From Hippophae tibetana (lineage: Eukaryota > Streptophyta > Magnoliopsida > Rosales > Elaeagnaceae): a stretch of DNA of 64,000 bases. Shown piece by piece: positions 1 through 11,305 of this stretch. The stretch covers positions 28,053,843 to 28,117,842 of the forward strand of contig CM072810.1 of the NCBI GenBank assembly GCA_037013495.1, read 5' to 3'. The notes under the pieces were generated by a model. It was not told the origin of the DNA and ran no database searches. It worked only from the letters and a program-made list of their open reading frames with translations. Made by a program: the position numbers and the translations under genes. The number at the start of each line of letters is the position of its first letter. The first letter of the stretch is position 1.

Positions 1-130
1 TTCACATGAAAATGATAAGGTAGTATTGGAATGATTTTCTCAATCTAATTTTCTTTGCTAATAGGTCCACCCAAGTTTTAAAAGTAGTTGATTACGTTTG
101 AAAAATATGCAAAGAGTTTGTCCAAAGTTT
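1..130 (+). repeat. Partial monomer, end of a B' subtype
   Basis: This is the last ~130 bases of a monomer whose start lies outside the window. It matches 2,942-3,071 base for base by eye, so the 2,941-bp pentamer phase already runs at the left edge and the array continues beyond it. Confidence 0.85.
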
Positions 131-163
131 CATCCTCTTGCATGATATAGATTTCAAAATTTC

Positions 164-560
164 CATTCAACTATATAATTCCAGATTTATTTTATCGTTG
201 AAATGCCTATATGAGTGGTCTCCAAAATGTTTCATGTTCTTTTGAAGAAGTTTAATTTTAAATTGAACTTAATAATCATTTTAGAGCTCAAATTACCTTA
301 TTTTTAATATCCCAAAAAAAGTGTCTCTTCTTCCTATGAAATTTAGTAAATCTCACGGCAAGTAGAGCCACTTTCTCTTAATTGAGATTAGAGTCATCAT
401 TTCTAACAATTGGGTCAAAAACATGTTCGCTCGGACCTCTATCCTTGATGTCTTAAGAGCCAAGTTCTCTCCCTTCTCGAAAGTATATTACTCTCATCTT
501 GGCCACAAGTGATGCTGTTTGAATGCCTGCCGAACAGATTAATTTAAAAGTATGTTCAAT
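164..560 (+). repeat. A-lineage tract replacing E sequence in pentamer copy 1
   Basis: Flanks on both sides match pentamer copies 2 and 3, but this stretch has ATTCCAGATTTATTTTATC, AAATTGAACTT, ACCTTATTTTTAATATCCC, AAAGTGTCTC and GCCTGCCGAACAGATTAA. The same combination occurs in the monomer at 14,717 (about 14,750-15,150). It therefore looks like a monomer-sized sequence exchange between the two domains, either gene conversion or a remnant of double crossover. Confidence 0.7.
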
Positions 561-720
561 TGGCTTGTACATGGAGTTAAGCAAGGTAATTTGGCATGAA
601 AATGATACGGTAGTATTGGAATGATTTTCTCAATCTAATTTTCTCTACTAATAGGTCCACCCAAGTTTTAAAAGTAGTTGATTACGTTTGAAAAATATGC
701 AAAGACTTTGTCCAAAGTTA

Positions 721-1307
721 CATCCTCTTGCATGATATGGATTTCAAAATTTCAATTAAACTATATAATTATAGATTTATTTCATTGTTGAAAGGCCTAT
801 ATGAGTGGTCTCCAAAATGTTTCATGGTCTTTTGAAGAAGTTTAATTATAAATTCAACTTAATAATCATTTTAGAGGTCGAATTACCTTTTTTTAATATC
901 CCTAAAAAAAGGTTTCTTCTTCCTATGAAATTGAGTAAATCTCACGGCTAGGAAAGCCACTTTCGCTTCATTTAGATTAGAGTCATCATTTCTAACAATT
1001 GGGTCAAAAACATGTTCACTCGAACCACTATTCTTGATGTCTTAAGAGCCAAGTTCTCTCCCTTCTCGAAAGTATATTACTCTGATCTTGCCCACTAGTG
1101 ATGTAGTTCGAATGCCTACCCAACAGATTCATTTAACAGTAAGTTCAATTGGCTTATACATGGAATTAAGCAAGGTCATTTCACATGAAAATGATAAGGT
1201 AGTATTGGAATGATTTTCTCAATCTAATTTTCCTACTAATAGGTCCACCCAAGTTTTAAAAGTAGTTGATTACGTTTGAAAATATAAAAAGACTTTGTCC
1301 AAAGTGT
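721..1307 (+). repeat. Type B monomer (reference copy)
   Basis: Subtype diagnostics are GATATGGATTTC, CAATTAAACTATATAATTA, TTGAAAGGCC, CATGGTCTTTT, TTTAATTATAAATTC, CTTTCGCTTC, TTCACTCGAACC and TCTGATCTTGCCC. Other B monomers lie at 3662, 6603, 9544, 26187, 30304, 35010, 39716, 44422 and 49128. The pentamer B also carries GGCTAGGAAAGCC. Confidence 0.88.
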
Positions 1308-1894
1308 CATCCTCTTGCATGATATAGATTTCAAAATTTACATTCAACTATATAATTCTAGATTTATTTTATTGTTGAAATGTGTATATGAGGTCTCCAA
1401 AATGTTTCATGTTCTTTTGAAGAACTTTAATTTTAAATTCAACTTAATAATCATTTTAGAGGTCGAATTTCCTTTTTTTAATATCCCTAAAAAAGGGTTT
1501 CTTCTTCCTATGAAATTGAGTAAATCTCACGGCAAGTAGAGTCACTTTCTCTTCATTGAGATTAGAGTCATCATTTCTAACAATTGGGTCAAAAACATGT
1601 TCGCTCAGACCACTATCCTTGATGTTTGATGTGCCAAGTTCTCTCCTTTCTCGAAAGTATATTACTCTCATCTTGGCCACTAGTGATGTAGTTCGAATGC
1701 CTACCCAATAGATTCATTTAACAGTAATTTCAATTGGCTTATACATGGACTTAAGCAAGGTAATTTGGCATGAAAATGATAAGGTAGTATTGGAATGATT
1801 TTCTCAATCAAATTTTCATTGCTAATAGGTCCACCAATGTTTTAAAAGTAGTTGATTACGTTTGAAAAATATGCAAAGAGTTTGTCCAAAGTTT
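1308..1894 (+). repeat. Type C monomer (reference copy)
   Basis: It is recognised by a head entered through TTGAAAATATAAAAAGAC, then TTTACATTCAAC, AATGTGTATATGAGG (2 bp shorter than the usual CCTATATGAGTGG), GTCGAATTTCC, GCTCAGACCAC and TTGATGTTTGATG. C copies lie at 4249, 7190, 10131, 27953, 29127 (mosaic), 32070, 36776, 41482, 46188, 50895, 61492 and 62666. A 74- to 88-codon open frame appears in C monomers only; it looks like a side effect of the sequence, not a gene. Confidence 0.88.
1471..1496. other. Conserved T-run/A-run inverted repeat (representative)
   Basis: CCTTTTTT at 1,471-1,478 is the exact reverse complement of AAAAAAGG at 1,489-1,496, around a 10-base loop TAATATCCCT. The element sits at the same place in nearly every monomer of the window, with slippage in the T run (6-9) and A run (5-8) and point changes in the loop. 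A hairpin or cruciform is possible. No protein binding can be claimed. Confidence 0.6.
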
Positions 1895-2482
1895 CATCCT
1901 CTTGCATGATACAGATTTCAAAATTTCCATTCAACTATATAATCTAGATTTATTTTATTGTTGAAATGCCTATATGAGTGGTCTCCAAAATGTTTCATGT
2001 TCTTTTGAAGAAGTTTAATTTTAAATTCAACTTAATAATCATTTTAGAGCTCAAAGTGCCTTTTTTTAATATCCCTAAAAAAGGGTCCCTTCTTCCAATG
2101 AAATTTAGTAAATCTCACCGCAAGTAGAGCCACTTTCTCTTCATTGAGATTAGAGTCATCATTTCTAACAATTGGGTCAAAAACATGTTCGCTCGGACCT
2201 CTATCCTTGATGTCTTATGAGCCATGTTCTCTCCCTTCTCGAAAGTATATTACTCTCATCTTGGCCACTAGTGAGGTAGTTCGAATGCCTGCCCAACAGA
2301 TTCATTTAAAAGTATGTTCAATTGGCTTGTACATGGAGTTAAGCAAGGTAATTTGGCATGAAAATGATACGGTAGTATTGGAATGATTTTCTCAATCTAA
2401 TTTTCTCTACTAATAGGTCCACCCAAGTTTTAAAAGTAGTTGATTACGTTTGAAAAATATGCAAAGACTTTGTCCAAAGTTA
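1895..2482 (+). repeat. Type D monomer (reference copy)
   Basis: Diagnostics are GATACAGATTTC and the shortened TATATAATCTAGA (others read TATATAATTCTAGA). The pentamer D also has CTCAAAGTGCC and GGGTCCCTTCTTCC. D monomers lie at 4836, 7777, 10718, 23243, 23832, 25598, 29715, 34422, 39128, 43834, 48539 and 49-kb neighbours are not D. Octamer D copies have GGATTTCTTCTTCC and, from 29,715 on, CAAATTTTCC. Confidence 0.85.
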
Positions 2483-3071
2483 CATCCTCTTGCATGATAT
2501 GGATTTCAAAATTTCAATTAAACTATATAATTATAGATTTATTTCATTGTTGAAATGCCCATATGAGTGGTCTCCAAAATATTTCATGGTCTTTTGAAGA
2601 AGTTTAATTTTTAATTCAACTTAATAATCATTTTAGAGGTAGAATTACCTTTTTTTAATATCCCAAAAAAAAGGTTTCTTCTTCCTATGAAATTGAGTAA
2701 ATCTCACGGCTAGTAGAGCCACTTTCGCTTCATTGAGATTAGAGTCATCATTTCTAACAATTGGGTCAAAAACATGTTCACTCGAACCACTATTCTTGAT
2801 GTCTTAAGAGCCAAGTTCTCTCCCTTCTCGAAAGTATATTACTCTGATCTTGCCCACTAGTGATGTAGTTCGAATGCCTGCCCAACAGATTCATTTAACA
2901 GTAATTTCAGTTGGCTTATAAATGGAATTAAGGAAGGTAATTTCACATGAAAATGATAAGGTAGTATTGGAATGATTTTCTCAATCTAATTTTCTTTGCT
3001 AATAGGTCCACCCAAGTTTTAAAAGTAGTTGATTACGTTTGAAAAATATGCAAAGAGTTTGTCCAAAGTTT
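2483..3071 (+). repeat. Type B' monomer (reference copy)
   Basis: A B variant with AAATGCCCATATGAG, CAAAATATTTCATGG, TTTAATTTTTAATTC, GAGGTAGAATTACC and a tail ATAAATGGAATTAAGGAAGG. It is the fifth monomer of the pentamer (also at 5424 and 8365). Confidence 0.85.
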
Positions 3072-3661
3072 CATCCTCTTGCATGATATAGATTTCAAAA
3101 TGTCCATTCAACTATATAATTCTAGATTTATTTTATTGTTGAAATGCCTATATGAGTGGTCTCCAAAATGTTTCATGTTCTTTTGAAGAATTTTAATTTT
3201 AAATTCAACTTAATAATCATTTTAGAGCTCGAATTACCTTTTTTTTAATATCCCTAAAAAAGGGTTTCTACTTCCTATGAAATTTAGTAAATCTCACGGC
3301 AAGTAGAGCCACTTTCTCTTCATTGAGGTTAGAGTCATCATTTCTAACTATTGGGTCAAAAACATGTTCGCTCGGACCTCTATCCTTGATGTCTTATGAG
3401 CCAAGTTCTCTCCCTTCTCGAAAGTATATTACTCTCATCTTGGCCACAAGTGATGTTGTTTGAATGCCAGGCCTACATATTAATTTAAATGTATGTTCAA
3501 TTGGCTTGTACATGGAGTTAAGTAAGGTAATTTGGCAAGAAAATGATACGGTAGTATTGGAATGATTTTCTCAATCTAATTATCTCTACTAATAGGTCCA
3601 CCCATGTTTTAAAAGTAGTTGATTACGTTTGAAAAATATGCAAAGACTTTGTCCAAAGTTA
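3072..3661 (+). repeat. Type E monomer (reference copy)
   Basis: Diagnostic is ATTTCAAAATGTCC just after the phase motif, and a tail with GCCAGGCCTACATATT (GGTAGGCC or GGCAGGCC in later E copies). E copies lie at 6013, 8954, 26776, 30893, 35599, 40305, 45012, 49717, 54420, 60316 and 63843, plus those in the 1,179-bp dimers, where the head reads ATTTCCAAATGTCC. Confidence 0.87.
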
Positions 3662-6012
3662 CATCCTCTTGCATGATATGGATTTCAAAATTTCAATTAA
3701 ACTATATAATTATAGATTTATTTCATTGTTGAAAGGCCTATATGAGTGGTCTCCAAAATGTTTCATGGTCTTTTGAAGAAGTTTAATTATAAATTCAACT
3801 TAATAATCATTTTAGAGGTCGAATTACCTTTTTTTAATATCCCTAAAAAAAGGTTTCTTCTTCCTATGAAATTGAGTAAATCTCACGGCTAGGAAAGCCA
3901 CTTTCGCTTCATTTAGATTAGAGTCATCATTTCTAACAATTGGGTCAAAAACATGTTCACTCGAACCACTATTCTTGATGTCTTAAGAGCCAAGTTCTCT
4001 CCCTTCTCGAAAGTATATTACTCTGATCTTGCCCACTAGTGATGTAGTTCGAATGCCTACCCAACAGATTCATTTAACAGTAAGTTCAATTGGCTTATAC
4101 ATGGAATTAAGCAAGGTCATTTCACATGAAAATGATAAGGTAGTATTGGAATGATTTTCTCAATCTAATTTTCCTACTAATAGGTCCACCCAAGTTTTAA
4201 AAGTAGTTGATTACGTTTGAAAATATAAAAAGACTTTGTCCAAAGTGTCATCCTCTTGCATGATATAGATTTCAAAATTTACATTCAACTATATAATTCT
4301 AGATTTATTTTATTGTTGAAATGTGTATATGAGGTCTCCAAAATGTTTCATGTTCTTTTGAAGAACTTTAATTTTAAATTCAACTTAATAATCATTTTAG
4401 AGGTCGAATTTCCTTTTTTTAATATCCCTAAAAAAGGGTTTCTTCTTCCTATGAAATTGAGTAAATCTCACGGCAAGTAGAGTCACTTTCTCTTCATTGA
4501 GATTAGAGTCATCATTTCTAACAATTGGGTCAAAAACATGTTCGCTCAGACCACTATCCTTGATGTTTGATGTGCCAAGTTCTCTCCTTTCTCGAAAGTA
4601 TATTACTCTCATCTTGGCCACTAGTGATGTAGTTCGAATGCCTACCCAATAGATTCATTTAACAGTAATTTCAATTGGCTTATACATGGACTTAAGCAAG
4701 GTAATTTGGCATGAAAATGATAAGGTAGTATTGGAATGATTTTCTCAATCAAATTTTCATTGCTAATAGGTCCACCAATGTTTTAAAAGTAGTTGATTAC
4801 GTTTGAAAAATATGCAAAGAGTTTGTCCAAAGTTTCATCCTCTTGCATGATACAGATTTCAAAATTTCCATTCAACTATATAATCTAGATTTATTTTATT
4901 GTTGAAATGCCTATATGAGTGGTCTCCAAAATGTTTCATGTTCTTTTGAAGAAGTTTAATTTTAAATTCAACTTAATAATCATTTTAGAGCTCAAAGTGC
5001 CTTTTTTTAATATCCCTAAAAAAGGGTCCCTTCTTCCAATGAAATTTAGTAAATCTCACCGCAAGTAGAGCCACTTTCTCTTCATTGAGATTAGAGTCAT
5101 CATTTCTAACAATTGGGTCAAAAACATGTTCGCTCGGACCTCTATCCTTGATGTCTTATGAGCCATGTTCTCTCCCTTCTCGAAAGTATATTACTCTCAT
5201 CTTGGCCACTAGTGAGGTAGTTCGAATGCCTGCCCAACAGATTCATTTAAAAGTATGTTCAATTGGCTTGTACATGGAGTTAAGCAAGGTAATTTGGCAT
5301 GAAAATGATACGGTAGTATTGGAATGATTTTCTCAATCTAATTTTCTCTACTAATAGGTCCACCCAAGTTTTAAAAGTAGTTGATTACGTTTGAAAAATA
5401 TGCAAAGACTTTGTCCAAAGTTACATCCTCTTGCATGATATGGATTTCAAAATTTCAATTAAACTATATAATTATAGATTTATTTCATTGTTGAAATGCC
5501 CATATGAGTGGTCTCCAAAATATTTCATGGTCTTTTGAAGAAGTTTAATTTTTAATTCAACTTAATAATCATTTTAGAGGTAGAATTACCTTTTTTTAAT
5601 ATCCCAAAAAAAAGGTTTCTTCTTCCTATGAAATTGAGTAAATCTCACGGCTAGTAGAGCCACTTTCGCTTCATTGAGATTAGAGTCATCATTTCTAACA
5701 ATTGGGTCAAAAACATGTTCACTCGAACCACTATTCTTGATGTCTTAAGAGCCAAGTTCTCTCCCTTCTCGAAAGTATATTACTCTGATCTTGCCCACTA
5801 GTGATGTAGTTCGAATGCCTGCCCAACAGATTCATTTAACATTAATTTCAGTTGGCTTATAAATGGAATTAAGGAAGGTAATTTCACATGAAAATGATAA
5901 GGTAGTATTGGAATGATTTTCTCAATCTAATTTTCTTTGCTAATAGGTCCACCCAAGTTTTAAAAGTAGTTGATTACGTTTGAAAAATATGCAAAGAGTT
6001 TGTCCAAAGTTT
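3072..6012 (+). repeat. Pentameric HOR, copy 2 (E-B-C-D-B')
   Basis: Monomers start at 3072 (E), 3662 (B), 4249 (C), 4836 (D) and 5424 (B'). Only a few single-base differences from copy 3 are visible, for example CATTAATTTCAG at about 5,839 where copies 1 and 3 have CAGTAATTTCAG. Such identity over 2.9 kb beside clearly different monomer subtypes is the signature of recent whole-unit amplification. Confidence 0.93.
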
Positions 6013-8953
6013 CATCCTCTTGCATGATATAGATTTCAAAATGTCCATTCAACTATATAATTCTAGATTTATTTTATTGTTGAAATGCCTATATGAGTGG
6101 TCTCCAAAATGTTTCATGTTCTTTTGAAGAATTTTAATTTTAAATTCAACTTAATAATCATTTTAGAGCTCGAATTACCTTTTTTTTAATATCCCTAAAA
6201 AAGGGTTTCTACTTCCTATGAAATTTAGTAAATCTCACGGCAAGTAGAGCCACTTTCTCTTCATTGAGGTTAGAGTCATCATTTCTAACTATTGGGTCAA
6301 AAACATGTTCGCTCGGACCTCTATCCTTGATGTCTTATGAGCCAAGTTCTCTCCCTTCTCGAAAGTATATTACTCTCATCTTGGCCACAAGTGATGTTGT
6401 TTGAATGCCAGGCCTACATATTAATTTAAATGTATGTTCAATTGGCTTGTACATGGAGTTAAGTAAGGTAATTTGGCAAGAAAATGATACGGTAGTATTG
6501 GAATGATTTTCTCAATCTAATTATCTCTACTAATAGGTCCACCCATGTTTTAAAAGTAGTTGATTACGTTTGAAAAATATGCAAAGACTTTGTCCAAAGT
6601 TACATCCTCTTGCATGATATGGATTTCAAAATTTCAATTAAACTATATAATTATAGATTTATTTCATTGTTGAAAGGCCTATATGAGTGGTCTCCAAAAT
6701 GTTTCATGGTCTTTTGAAGAAGTTTAATTATAAATTCAACTTAATAATCATTTTAGAGGTCGAATTACCTTTTTTTAATATCCCTAAAAAAAGGTTTCTT
6801 CTTCCTATGAAATTGAGTAAATCTCACGGCTAGGAAAGCCACTTTCGCTTCATTTAGATTAGAGTCATCATTTCTAACAATTGGGTCAAAAACATGTTCA
6901 CTCGAACCACTATTCTTGATGTCTTAAGAGCCAAGTTCTCTCCCTTCTCGAAAGTATATTACTCTGATCTTGCCCACTAGTGATGTAGTTCGAATGCCTA
7001 CCCAACAGATTCATTTAACAGTAAGTTCAATTGGCTTATACATGGAATTAAGCAAGGTCATTTCACATGAAAATGATAAGGTAGTATTGGAATGATTTTC
7101 TCAATCTAATTTTCCTACTAATAGGTCCACCCAAGTTTTAAAAGTAGTTGATTACGTTTGAAAATATAAAAAGACTTTGTCCAAAGTGTCATACTCTTGC
7201 ATGATATAGATTTCAAAATTTACATTCAACTATATAATTCTAGATTTATTTTATTGTTGAAATGTGTATATGAGGTCTCCAAAATGTATCATGTTCTTTT
7301 GAAGAACTTTAATTTTAAATTCAACTTAATAATCATTTTAGAGGTCGAATTTCCTTTTTTTAATATCCCTAAAAAAGGGTTTCTTCTTCCTATGAAATTG
7401 AGTAAATCTCACGGCAAGTAGAGTCACTTTCTCTTCATTGAGATTAGAGTCATCATTTCTAACAATTGGGTCAAAAACATGTTCGCTCAGACCACTATCC
7501 TTGATGTTTGATGTGCCAAGTTCTCTCCTTTCTCGAAAGTATATTACTCTCATCTTGGCCACTAGTGATGTAGTTCGAATGCCTACCCAATAGATTCATT
7601 TAACAGTAATTTCAATTGGCTTATACATGGACTTAAGCAAGGTAATTTGGCATGAAAATGATAAGGTAGTATTGGAATGATTTTCTCAATCAAATTTTCA
7701 TTGCTAATAGGTCCACCAATGTTTTAAAAGTAGTTGATTACGTTTGAAAAATATGCAAAGAGTTTGTCCAAAGTTTCATACTCTTGCATGATACAGATTT
7801 CAAAATTTCCATTCAACTATATAATCTAGATTTATTTTATTGTTGAAATGCCTATATGAGTGGTCTCCAAAATGTTTCATGTTCTTTTGAAGAAGTTTAA
7901 TTTTAAATTCAACTTAATAATCATTTTAGAGCTCAAAGTGCCTTTTTTTAATATCCCTAAAAAAGGGTCCCTTCTTCCAATGAAATTTAGTAAATCTCAC
8001 CGCAAGTAGAGCCACTTTCTCTTCATTGAGATTAGAGTCATCATTTCTAACAATTGGGTCAAAAACATGTTCGCTCGGACCTCTATCCTTGATGTCTTAT
8101 GAGCCATGTTCTCTCCCTTCTCGAAAGTATATTACTCTCATCTTGGCCACTAGTGAGGTAGTTCGAATGCCTGCCCAACAGATTCATTTAAAAGTATGTT
8201 CAATTGGCTTGTACATGGAGTTAAGCAAGGTAATTTGGCATGAAAATGATACGGTAGTATTGGAATGATTTTCTCAATCTAATTTTCTCTACTAATAGGT
8301 CCACCCAAGTTTTAAAAGTAGTTGATTACGTTTGAAAAATATGCAAAGACTTTGTCCAAAGTTACATCCTCTTGCATGATATGGATTTCAAAATTTCAAT
8401 TAAACTATATAATTATAGATTTATTTCATTGTTGAAATGCCCATATGAGTGGTCTCCAAAATATTTCATGGTCTTTTGAAGAAGTTTAATTTTTAATTCA
8501 ACTTAATAATCATTTTAGAGGTAGAATTACCTTTTTTTAATATCCCAAAAAAAAGGTTTCTTCTTCCTATGAAATTGAGTAAATCTCACGGCTAGTAGAG
8601 CCACTTTCGCTTCATTGAGATTAGAGTCATCATTTCTAACAATTGGGTCAAAAACATGTTCACTCGAACCACTATTCTTGATGTCTTAAGAGCCAAGTTC
8701 TCTCCCTTCTCGAAAGTATATTACTCTGATCTTGCCCACTAGTGATGTAGTTCGAATGCCTGCCCAACAGATTCATTTAACAGTAATTTCAGTTGGCTTA
8801 TAAATGGAATTAAGGAAGGTAATTTCACATGAAAATGATAAGGTAGTATTGGAATGATTTTCTCAATCTAATTTTCTTTGCTAATAGGTCCACCCAAGTT
8901 TTAAAAGTAGTTGATTACGTTTGAAAAATATGCAAAGAGTTTGTCCAAAGTTT
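6013..8953 (+). repeat. Pentameric HOR, copy 3 (E-B-C-D-B')
   Basis: Monomers start at 6013, 6603, 7190, 7777 and 8365. It is near-identical to copy 2. Its C (7,190) and D (7,777) monomers both carry CATACTCTTG in the phase motif where other copies read CATCCTCTTG. C also has TGTATCATG at about 7,286 in place of TGTTTCATG. Confidence 0.93.
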
Positions 8954-11305
8954 CATCCTCTTGCATGATATAGATTTCAAAATGTCCATTCAACTATATA
9001 ATTCTAGATTTATTTTATTGTTGAAATGCCTATATGAGTGGTCTCCAAAATGTTTCATGTTCTTTTGAAGAATTTTAATTTTAAATTCAACTTAATAATC
9101 ATTTTAGAGCTCGAATTACCTTTTTTTTAATATCCCTAAAAAAGGGTTTCTACTTCCTATGAAATTTAGTAAATCTCACGGCAAGTAGAGCCACTTTCTC
9201 TTCATTGAGGTTAGAGTCATCATTTCTAACTATTGGGTCAAAAACATGTTCGCTCGGACCTCTATCCTTGATGTCTTATGAGCCAAGTTCTCTCCCTTCT
9301 CGAAAGTATATTACTCTCATCTTGGCCACAAGTGATGCTGTTTGAATGCCAGGCCTACATATTCATTTAAAAGTATGTTCAATTGGCTTGTACATGGAGT
9401 TAAGCAAGGTAATTTGGCATGAAAATGATACGGTAGTATTGGAATGATTTTCTCAATCTAATTTTCTCTACTAATAGGTCCACCCATGTTTTAAAAGTAG
9501 TTGATTACGTTTGAAAAATATGCAAAGACTTTGTCCAAAGTTACATCCTCTTGCATGATATGGATTTCAAAATTTCAATTAAACTATATAATTATAGATT
9601 TATTTCATTGTTGAAAGGCCTATATGAGTGGTCTCCAAAATGTTTCATGGTCTTTTGAAGAAGTTTAATTATAAATTCAACTTAATAATCATTTTAGAGG
9701 TCGAATTACCTTTTTTTAATATCCCTAAAAAAAGGTTTCTTCTTCCTATGAAATTGAGTAAATCTCACGGCTAGGAAAGCCACTTTCGCTTCATTGAGAT
9801 TAGAGTCATCATTTCTAACAATTGGGTCAAAAACATGTTCACTCGAACCACTATTCTTGATGTCTTAAGAGCCAAGTTCTCTCCCTTCTCGAAAGTATAT
9901 TACTCTGATCTTGCCCACTAGTGATGTAGTTCGAATGCCTACCCAACAGATTCATTTAACAGTAAGTTCAATTGGCTTATACATGGAATTAAGCAAGGTC
10001 ATTTCACATGAAAATGATAAGGTAGTATTGGAATGATTTTCTCAATCTAATTTTCCTACTAATAGGTCCACCCAAGTTTTAAAAGTAGTTGATTACGTTT
10101 GAAAATATAAAAAGACTTTGTCCAAAGTGTCATCCTCTTGCATGATATATATTTCAAAATTTACATTCAAATATATAATTCTAGATTTATTTTATTGTTG
10201 AAATGTGTATATGAGGTCTCCAAAATGTTTCATGTTCTTTTGAAGAACTTTAATTTTAAATTCAACTTAATAATCATTTTAGAGGTCGAATTTCCTTTTT
10301 TTAATATCCCTAAAAAAGGGTTTCTTCTTCCTATGAAATTGAGTAAATCTCACGGCAAGTAGAGTCACTTTCTCTTCATTGAGATTAGAGTCATCGTTTC
10401 TAAGAATTGGGTCAAAAACATGTTCGCTCAGACCACTATCCTTGATGTTTGATGTGCCAAGTTCTCTCCTTTCTCGAAAGTATATTACTCTCAACTTGGC
10501 CACTAGTGATGTAGTTCGAATGCCTACCCAATAGATTCATTTAACAGTAATTTCAATTGGCTTATACATGGACTTAAGCAAGGTAATTTGGCATGAAAAT
10601 GATAAGGTACTATTGGAATGATTTTCTCAATCAAATTTTCATTGCTAATAGGTCCACCAATGTTTTAAAAGTAGTTGATTACGTTTGAAAAATATGCAAA
10701 GAGTTTGTCCAAAGTTTCATCCTCTTGCATGATACAGATTTCAAAATTTCCATTCAACTATATAATCTAGATTTATTTTATTGTTGAAATGCCTATATGA
10801 GTGGTCTCCAAAATGTTTCATGTTCTTTTGAAGAAGTTTAATTTTAAATTCAACTTAATAATCATTTTAGAGCTCAAATTGCCTTTTTTTAATATCCCTA
10901 AAAAAGGGTCACTTCTTCCAATGAAATTTAGTAAATCTCACGGCAAGTAGAGCCACTTTCTCTTCATTGAGATTAGAGTCATCATTTCTAACAATTGGGT
11001 CAAAAACATGTTCGCTCGGACCTCTATCCTTGATGTCTTATGAGCCAAGTTCTCTCCCTTCTGGAAAGTATATTACTCTCATCTTGGCCACTAGTGATGT
11101 AGTTCGAATGCCTGCCCAACAGATTCATTTAAAAGTAAGTACAATTGGCTTGTACTTGGACTTAAGCAAATTAATTTGGCATGAAAATGATTAGTTAGTA
11201 TTGGAATGATTTTCTCAATCTAATTTTCTTTGCTAATAGGTCCACTCAAGTTTTAAAAGTAGTTGATTACGTTTGAAAAATATGCAAAGACTTTGTCCAA
11301 AGTTT
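8954..11305 (+). repeat. Pentameric HOR, copy 4, incomplete (E-B-C-D)
   Basis: Monomers start at 8954 (E), 9544 (B), 10131 (C) and 10718 (D). It follows the 2,941-bp period but is more diverged: the E tail has TCATTTAAAAGTATG, B has TTCATTGAG in place of TTCATTTAG, and C has TATATTTC and CAAATATATAATTC. Similarity fades through the D monomer, and the expected fifth monomer at 11,306 is a degenerate mosaic, so this is the edge of the homogenised pentamer domain. Confidence 0.88.

Larger units (their letters stand above)
131..3071 (+). repeat. Pentameric HOR, copy 1 (E/A-B-C-D-B')
   Basis: Monomers start at 131, 721, 1308, 1895 and 2483. From about 690 onward it is nearly identical to the next two copies at a shift of 2,941 bp. 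The first monomer differs: from about 164 to 560 it carries an A-lineage sequence instead of the E sequence found at 3,072 and 6,013 (see the separate entry). Confidence 0.92.

Noticed and set aside
131..720. Internal sub-repeats inside the monomer (for example 4 x 147 bp)
   Set aside because: Only weak resemblances such as GTTTCATCCTCTT and GTTTCATGTTCTT (about 97 bp apart) were seen, with no regular spacing. A monomer self-alignment would decide.
1315..1539. Recurring 74- to 88-codon open frame on the plus strand of C-type monomers, overlapped by a minus-strand frame at 1,456-1,680
   Set aside because: It recurs only because the monomer recurs. It is broken or absent in the other subtypes, changes length with 1-bp indels (stopping early in C' copies), overlaps an equally long frame on the opposite strand, and has no domain or start context. 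The low-complexity composition reflects AT-rich DNA.
2144..2386. Recurring 80-codon plus-strand frame, also near 5,085, 8,026, 12,146, 24,082 and 45,263
   Set aside because: Same reasoning: it depends on subtype, is not preserved across monomers, and no start, domain or codon pattern supports a gene.
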